Below are positions 15,141 through 19,368 of a stretch of DNA of 19,368 nt, piece by piece (within the stretch, counting starts at the first letter, position 1; the number at the start of each line of letters is the position of its first letter). The notes beneath the pieces were generated by a model that was given only the letters and a program-made list of their open reading frames with translations, was not told the DNA's origin and made no database searches. The position numbers and the translations under genes are program-made. This stretch comes from Holosporales bacterium (GTDB lineage: Bacteria > Pseudomonadota > Alphaproteobacteria > RUG11792). The stretch lies in assembly GCA_031267075.1 (NCBI GenBank), contig JAIRZU010000051.1, forward strand, positions 1-19,368. Direction: 5' to 3'.

Positions 15141-15244
15141 ATCCCAAAAGCTATCTGCAATATCTATCTCCACCATCACAAACCAAAACAGCAATGCTCG
15201 CTGCTGTTTTAGCATATTTGTTGCTTACAAAAAATCGTGAGGCA
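15141..15244 (+). repeat. 104-bp dispersed repeat, copy B
   Basis: Inverted counterpart of 155-258 (99 of 104 positions identical by eye). It starts at the base after the IS1-like right terminal repeat and ends 11 bp before the ATG of the next gene. It contains the 9-bp perfect hairpin AAAACAGCA / TGCTGTTTT. A frame starting at 15194 encodes a hydrophobic peptide (MLAAVLAYLLLTKNREA) that stops at 15254-15256. Confidence 0.85.
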
Positions 15245-15255
15245 GCCCTGGTATA

Positions 15256-15970
15256 ATGCGGCAGAGCTATGCGAGGAGGAAGGATCAGAAGCATCAACTG
15301 AATACCGATCCTGCGTCGGCCCCCACCAATGAGAAGGAAATTCCTGTGAGCAGCAGTAGGGCTCCTGCCCTAGGTTACCCCCCAATGGTAATCCACCAGG
15401 TCCATGCGCGTGCCAATGCCCCTCAACCTCCCCAGCCTACAAACACCGGTCCACGACCTCAAGCGAATAGGGCCCCGCCCGCCCAACCTCGAAGGCCGGT
15501 AGCTGAACTAGCTCACGTCGTCAGCGCGGACCAAGGCTGGCTAGCTAGTGCTGAAGCCCAGAACGCAGATGCGACCGGCGCACTTTTCAAAGCAGTGAGG
15601 AGAATACCGCCGGCTGTAGCGCGAACCGCAGATATCAGGCTGGGGCACATCATAATGGATATACGGCGAGCCAACCCGCAGGGACAACAAAATCGCAGCG
15701 TGGCCGACAGCACAGCTCGAGCAAGCTAGCAGCCTCATAGCAAACCACCTGCTACAGCGTGACAACCTCAGGAGAGCCGGACTCCAATTCAAGGCCAGAG
15801 TGGCAATCAGAAAGATAAAGGAGGACCTCGAAGCGCAAATCGAAGAAAGGCAGCGGCAAGAGGACAGAGCGCCAACCACACTGCAAGAGCGAGCAGCAGA
15901 GGTGCGGAGAGCCCAATCCGATGAACAGCAGGGAAGAACAGCCGGACCTGCCTCCTCAAAGATCATCTAG
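15256..15970 (+). pseudogene. Frameshifted orphan gene: Pro/Ala-rich protein with coiled-coil tail
   Basis: The frame from ATG 15256 to TAG 15729 encodes 157 residues: basic start, a Pro/Ala/Gln-rich middle (HARANAPQPPQPTNTGPRP...), then a helical region (AHVVSADQGWLASAEAQNAD). The adjacent frame is open from 15654 to TAG 15970 and encodes LEQASSLIANHLLQRDNL, then a heptad-like charged helix (KIKEDLEAQIEERQRQEDR), clearly protein-like and similar in composition. The frames overlap at 15654-15729, so a +1 shift, perhaps at the CAACAAAATC run near 15687, would join them into about 238 residues. The end overlaps the convergent asd by 15 bp. The signal-like peptide coded in copy B just upstream is in the same frame as the tail, so a second shift may have removed the signal peptide. 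I do not recognise the protein. It could be decayed or a sequencing error. Confidence 0.6.
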
Positions 15971-16966
15971 CTTGGCGGCAATCTGAACTGCATTTAGTGC
16001 AGCTCCCTTCCTGAGATTATCACACACACACCAGAAGCTGATAGCGTTCTTAAATGTAGGATGCTTCCTCAGCCTGCTAACGAAAACATCATCTGCGCCA
16101 GCGACATCTAGCGGCGTTGCATACCTGTACGTTGCGTTATCATCCACAACCTTAACCCCATTAAATTCGCTGATCACTCCGATGGCCTTATCAAGATCCA
16201 CATCATCTACGAATCTGGCGAAGACAGAGACAGCGTGACCGACCATCACCGGAACCCGCACGCAAGTTGCCGTTATATCTATATCACTCACCCCCAGAAT
16301 CTTCCTGGTTTCATTCATCATTTTGAGCTCCTCCTTCGTGTATCCAGAATCAGAGAAATCATCAATCTGCGGGATTACGTTAAATGCTATCTGCCGCTTG
16401 AAATGCCTTGGATACGCTTCCTTTCCAGCAAGCACATCACGGCTCTGTTCCAGCAGTTCATCTACCGCCCTCTGGCCCGCTCCAGACGTTGCCTGGTATG
16501 TTGACATCACAAGCTCCTTCAGCCCAAACGCGTCGTGAAGCGGCTTCAAAACCATAACCGCCTGGATAGTGGAACAGTTCGGATTTGCAATTATCCTCTT
16601 GTTCTTGGCCCTTTGAATATCTTCTAGATTGATCTCTGGAACTACGAGGGCGATGTCGTCATCGTTCCTGAAACATGATGAATTGTCAACTACTGTGCAT
16701 CCGGCAGAGGAGGCTATCGGAGCGTACCTTGCAGCAACATCTCTCCCAGCTGAAAAGAGCGCAATATCAAACTGCTGGAAATCGACTTCATCGAGTGTGG
16801 AGACGACAAGTGAAGTGGCGCCATACATGATCTCTGTTCCAGCAGATCTAGGAGATGCAATCGCTGTAACATTATCGCTACTAACACCGTGCTCTAGTAG
16901 GATGGACAGCATCTCCCTCCCGACTCGGCCTGTCGCACCAACGACTACAAACCTCTTCTTTTTCAT
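15956..16966 (-). CDS. asd: Aspartate-semialdehyde dehydrogenase
   Basis: Cytoplasmic NADPH-dependent enzyme that reduces aspartyl phosphate to aspartate semialdehyde, the branch precursor of diaminopimelate/lysine and threonine/methionine; in reduced bacteria it mainly serves peptidoglycan synthesis. The 336 residues are full length. The N-terminal Rossmann loop is VVGATGRVGREML, the substrate loop includes SAGRDVAA and DNSSCFRNDDD, the active-site nucleophile is C131 in ANPNCSTIQ, TYQATSGAGQRAV follows, and the general base is H244 in VPVMVGHAVS. The start ATG at 16966 lacks a clear Shine-Dalgarno. TGGTAGTAT lies 35 bp upstream as a possible extended -10. Its 3' end overlaps the end of the convergent frameshifted orphan by 15 bp. 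Confidence 0.97.
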   Translation of the reverse strand: MKKKRFVVVGATGRVGREMLSILLEHGVSSDNVTAIASPRSAGTEIMYGATSLVVSTLDEVDFQQFDIALFSAGRDVAARYAPIASSAGCTVVDNSSCFRNDDDIALVVPEINLEDIQRAKNKRIIANPNCSTIQAVMVLKPLHDAFGLKELVMSTYQATSGAGQRAVDELLEQSRDVLAGKEAYPRHFKRQIAFNVIPQIDDFSDSGYTKEELKMMNETRKILGVSDIDITATCVRVPVMVGHAVSVFARFVDDVDLDKAIGVISEFNGVKVVDDNATYRYATPLDVAGADDVFVSRLRKHPTFKNAISFWCVCDNLRKGAALNAVQIAAKLDDL

Positions 16967-17000
16967 GACTATTCAGCTGACAAGCTTTAACTCAGCAACG

Positions 17001-17009
17001 ATACTACCA
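17001..17009 (-). promoter_or_regulatory. Possible extended -10 promoter of asd
   Basis: TGGTAGTAT on the minus strand has the TG-N extension and a -10 like TAGTAT, 35 bp before the asd ATG. The remaining 17010-17182 shows no gene. Confidence 0.3.
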
Positions 17010-17182
17010 TCCTAGCGAACTAGCAATGTGTTTCATTGTGGTGCTCACCACCCTACATGATGGATACATTGTCGTCCAATTTTGAATCTTTTTCAACAGG
17101 GCGGCTGGGCAGGATAACCTTCAACAGCTAGTATTTGCCGCAAAACAACAACTCAGCGGCTAAAAGCAGGAGTCCACCAAAC

Positions 17183-17410
17183 CTACTGTGTAAACTCACC
17201 AAAGAGGATGTAGAACTGGTTCAGAGCCACTTTCCACTCTCTTATTGGCATTGTCCATTTTTTCTGGGCATTTTGCAACGCCAAAAATACCAACTTAAAA
17301 ACTGCCTCATCATTTGGCCACCCCTTTGTCTTGATTATTTTCCTAATTTGACGGTTAATTGCCTCGATAGTATTTGTTGTATAGATAGCCTTTAGGGCGT
17401 TCATTGTCAA
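17183..17410 (-). pseudogene. IS256-family transposase, C-terminal fragment
   Basis: The 75 residues contain ALKAIYTTNTIEAINRQIRK, then TKGWPNDEAVFKLVFLAL and KKWTMPIREWKVALNQF, the conserved C-terminal end of IS256-type (MULE-like DDE) transposases, including the late Glu (NTIEAINRQ). The full enzyme is about 400 residues. The fragment starts immediately next to the stop codon of the lipoprotein gene at 17411 and finishes with FGEFTQ and a stop at 17183, so only one end of the element survives. No target duplication or matching opposite end is visible. Confidence 0.85.
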
Positions 17411-18181
17411 TTATTTTTGAGGCGGAAAATACTGTTTCCAGAAATCCTCAAACTGCTCTCTCGTTACCTGGGCTTGGGGGATCTGCGTTTTGTATCCTGT
17501 GTAGTGGATCGTGATGACGTGATAATCGCCCGGGATTTCCTTTCTGGCGCTTTCCAAGTTCTTCTCGCTATCATCTATGAAGACGATGGCTTTTGGCTTA
17601 CTCTTAAGGAGTGGTAGGATTTCGCATATGGCGACTCCCTTACTAACCTTATCGCCATTCGTTGTAGCGCAGGCTAGGGAAAGCACTAGGTGACCAGGGA
17701 CTACTTTGTGGAGTAGCTCGTATGATGGTAGTACTCCAAATGTGGATTGCAAATTCCAGGCACGCCTCAAGAAGACTGTATTATCTTCCCCGGCGACTAG
17801 CGAGGTGAGCCCGAGGACCTTGCCTCCCTTCGTCTGCCAGTCTCGGATAAGCACTGGAGCGAAACCGTCGATTGTCTTTTGTGGGTTGTTCATGAAGACC
17901 CTACCCCATGCATCATTTATCTCCTGCGCTGATTTCCCCTTGAAGGAACCACAGTGCTCCTTGACGTTATTGGGGTACGTACATGGGTGATCCGTGAAGG
18001 TTAAGACATTATCGACATCGACAAAAAACAGCACCCCCTCCTTGCTGGTACCAACTCTCTCATCGACGATTCTCTCAACCTCCTTCCAGTTGCTAGCCTC
18101 GATATTTTCCTTACGGGTATCCCTAGTGACCTCACAGCCGCACGCAACAAGAAACACCATAACAAGCCGTATTATCATCAT
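17411..18181 (-). CDS. HAD-superfamily (DUF2608-like) lipoprotein
   Basis: A 256-residue protein with a short signal peptide ending in a lipobox (MMIIRLVMVFLVAC, Cys about residue 14), so it is probably anchored to the periplasmic face or outer membrane. Haloacid-dehalogenase motifs are visible: motif I FFVDVDNVLTF (DxDxV, nucleophile and acid/base Asp about 54 and 56), motif II VLGLTS, a Lys in KVSKGVAICEIL as motif III, and motif IV VFIDDSEKNLESA. This layout resembles the DUF2608 group found in Legionella and other intracellular bacteria; the substrate is unknown and phosphatase activity is inference. TTGAGG lies eight bases before the ATG. It follows the orphan at 18268 on the same strand with an 86-bp gap and may be co-transcribed. 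An IS256 tail directly follows its stop codon. Confidence 0.82.
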   Translation of the reverse strand: MMIIRLVMVFLVACGCEVTRDTRKENIEASNWKEVERIVDERVGTSKEGVLFFVDVDNVLTFTDHPCTYPNNVKEHCGSFKGKSAQEINDAWGRVFMNNPQKTIDGFAPVLIRDWQTKGGKVLGLTSLVAGEDNTVFLRRAWNLQSTFGVLPSYELLHKVVPGHLVLSLACATTNGDKVSKGVAICEILPLLKSKPKAIVFIDDSEKNLESARKEIPGDYHVITIHYTGYKTQIPQAQVTREQFEDFWKQYFPPQK

Positions 18182-18267
18182 AAGAATGACCTCAAGGAAA
18201 CGATATCAATGAGCTGGCAGTATCGCACATCCATCCAGCCCATGCAAGCTCCAGATCTATGACTCTT

Positions 18268-19289
18268 CTACGTCTTCTTCTCCCAAAGGAGCTCAAGCTG
18301 AATGCGCAGGGACTCGTACGATGGGGATGGACCTCCGGCCGTGCCGCTCCGAGTGTCATCTATTATTCTCATAGTCGTAGGATCTGCTTGTCGCATCGCG
18401 TGTGGATACGTATTCTGCATCACGTACGCATCGTCGAGTGTAGGCACATATTTCCCATAGGCTGCCATCAGACTAGTTTTGTTGGTTGGCGGTGTGGTCG
18501 ACTCTTGCACTGAGATGAGTGCTTCTCTCAGTCTGGCAGTTGCTGCACTACCAGCTAGCACGGTACCGTCATTCATGATGAAGGTATGTCTGGCAGTGCC
18601 TGCTTCTTCAAGGCAGAGGTACGCCCATTGGTACTCCGTCGTGCTACTCGAAAGAATTTCTCCTAAGGTTATTGCTTCGACTGGCCATCCCAACACGTTC
18701 GGTGGATTTGACACGATAAAGTTGGTGCTGTTGGTACTACGCAGGTCTCCATACGTTCTCCTGTAATACATCATGCACATGGTTGCATTGAGTAACGGGT
18801 TATTGCGATAGGCTTCGGTGTAAGGTAGTGCCTCTCTGTATACCTTATCTCTGGCCTCTGTCGCCACATTCAGTCGGTACAGTCCGGTATCAATGGTATT
18901 CTGGTGCCAGTCTGGGTAGACAGCAGCTGGACGCCCAATTAGATCGTCGTGTTGCACGAGCCTCCTCTCGATAGCTTCAAGCCGTTCGTAAAGCCCGCCT
19001 GCCTGTACTGGATTCTCTCCACCTTCAGCTGGCTGTCCCATGCTCGCCTGTAGTTCATTCAGTGTACTCTGAAGTGTGCTCACAGCCGTAGCTAGGGTTG
19101 CTGCTACATGTTTGAGTTCGTTTATCTCACGATATATCCCAGTACCCCCAACCGGTACAGGATCATCCCCTCCTCCAGTTCTCTCAACTACAGGACTCTC
19201 TCTCTCTCTAGAACTCTGCGGGCTCCGTGTACATTTGCCATGCCTGTAACACATAGTGCTACCGTTAAACCTACCAATTTGCTTTTCAT
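18268..19289 (-). CDS. Exported orphan with signal peptide out of frame across (CT)7; phase-variable candidate
   Basis: The large frame (328 residues from an ATG at 19254) starts MCYRHGKCTRSPQSS and has neither a ribosome-binding site nor an export signal. In another frame, an ATG at 19289 with a strong GGGAGG five bases before it encodes a classic signal peptide (MKSKLVGLTVALCVTGMANV, then HGA) and stops at once after the (CT)7 tract. Losing one CT unit (or gaining two) would fuse the frames into a 339-residue exported protein, so the sequenced state is OFF. The mature part has a Gly/Pro linker, a coiled coil (INELKHVAATLATAVSTLQS, about 40-65), ERLEAIERRLVQHDD, and a C-terminal domain (YREALPYTEAY, SNPPNVLGW, EYQWAYLCLEE). 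Family unknown. Alternatives are a decayed gene or a sequencing error in the tract. Confidence 0.7.
19196..19209. repeat. (CT)7 dinucleotide tract inside coding sequence
   Basis: Seven uninterrupted CT units on the + strand (GA/AG on the coding strand) lie at the junction of the signal peptide and the mature protein of the 18268-19289 gene. Slipped-strand changes of one unit would shift the frame by two bases. It is the longest dinucleotide tract noticed in the window. Confidence 0.9.
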
Positions 19290-19294
19290 GTTTT

Positions 19295-19300
19295 CCTCCC
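19295..19300 (-). promoter_or_regulatory. Ribosome-binding site deciding the start at 19289
   Basis: GGGAGG on the minus strand sits five bases before the ATG of the signal-peptide frame, whereas the ATG of the large frame at 19254 has none. Further upstream TTATAG near 19320 could be a -10, without certainty. Confidence 0.6.
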
Positions 19301-19368
19301 CTTAGAGGATAAAGATTTCTATAAGTAGGTTAGCATGTGAAGGGTTAAAAAATGGTTAACGGATGAGA

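Noticed and set aside
15249..15257. Extended -10 TGGTATAAT over the ATG at 15256
   Set aside because: The element overlaps the start codon itself, so a transcript from it would lack that start. It is more likely chance, or part of the short similarity with 11489-11509.
1..19368. CRISPR array, tRNA or rRNA genes
   Set aside because: No set of regularly spaced direct repeats, no cloverleaf with a T-loop signature and no rRNA core sequence was noticed on either strand.

Overview
The window looks like a chromosomal segment of an alphaproteobacterium, most likely a Rickettsiales-type intracellular or host-associated bacterium (a Midichloriaceae-like lineage would fit, but this is inference). The reasons are a short-form ntrY-ntrX-trkA operon, an orphan CtrA regulator, rplU-rpmA, a solitary type II secretion/pilus-type inner-membrane F protein, a reduced AddA/UvrD-type helicase, asd, degenerate IS110, IS1 and IS256 pieces, and several signal-peptide-bearing proteins of no recognisable family. 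No rRNA, tRNA or CRISPR array is visible.

Layout. 1-519: a small doubtful ORF, one copy of a 104-bp repeat, and the ctrA promoter. 550-1257 (+): ctrA. 1258-1800: a gene-free stretch rich in hairpins, with an extended -10 promoter for the next gene. 1801-2817 (+): helical exported protein. 2864-7481 (-): ntrY, ntrX and trkA, overlapping or 3 bp apart, clearly one operon. 7560-8327 (-): exported orphan. 8489-9099 (-): rplU-rpmA. 9292-9432: a MITE-like element with 27-bp perfect terminal inverted repeats flanked by TA. 9486-10664 (+): GspF/PilC protein. 10647-10853 (-): a degraded rlmE (ftsJ) remnant. 10975-11778 (+): exported orphan. 11809-14301 (-): AddA-like helicase. 14389-15244: an IS110 remnant interrupted by an IS1-like remnant, then the second, inverted copy of the 104-bp repeat. 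15256-15970 (+): a frameshifted orphan gene. 15956-16966 (-): asd. 17183-17410 (-): IS256 transposase tail. 17411-18181 (-): HAD-type lipoprotein. 18268-19289 (-): exported orphan whose signal peptide is separated from its body by a (CT)7 tract and is out of frame as sequenced.

Conserved housekeeping and regulatory genes (cell-cycle control, redox/nitrogen-type two-component signalling, K+ uptake, ribosome, DNA repair, diaminopimelate/threonine pathway) alternate with orphan exported proteins that often lie tail-to-tail with the conserved genes. The most interesting signals are the putative phase-variable exported protein at the right end, the 104-bp inverted repeat pair bounding about 15 kb, the MITE-like element, and the gene remnants (rlmE, the 15256 gene, nested IS pieces), which together indicate ongoing genome erosion and rearrangement.
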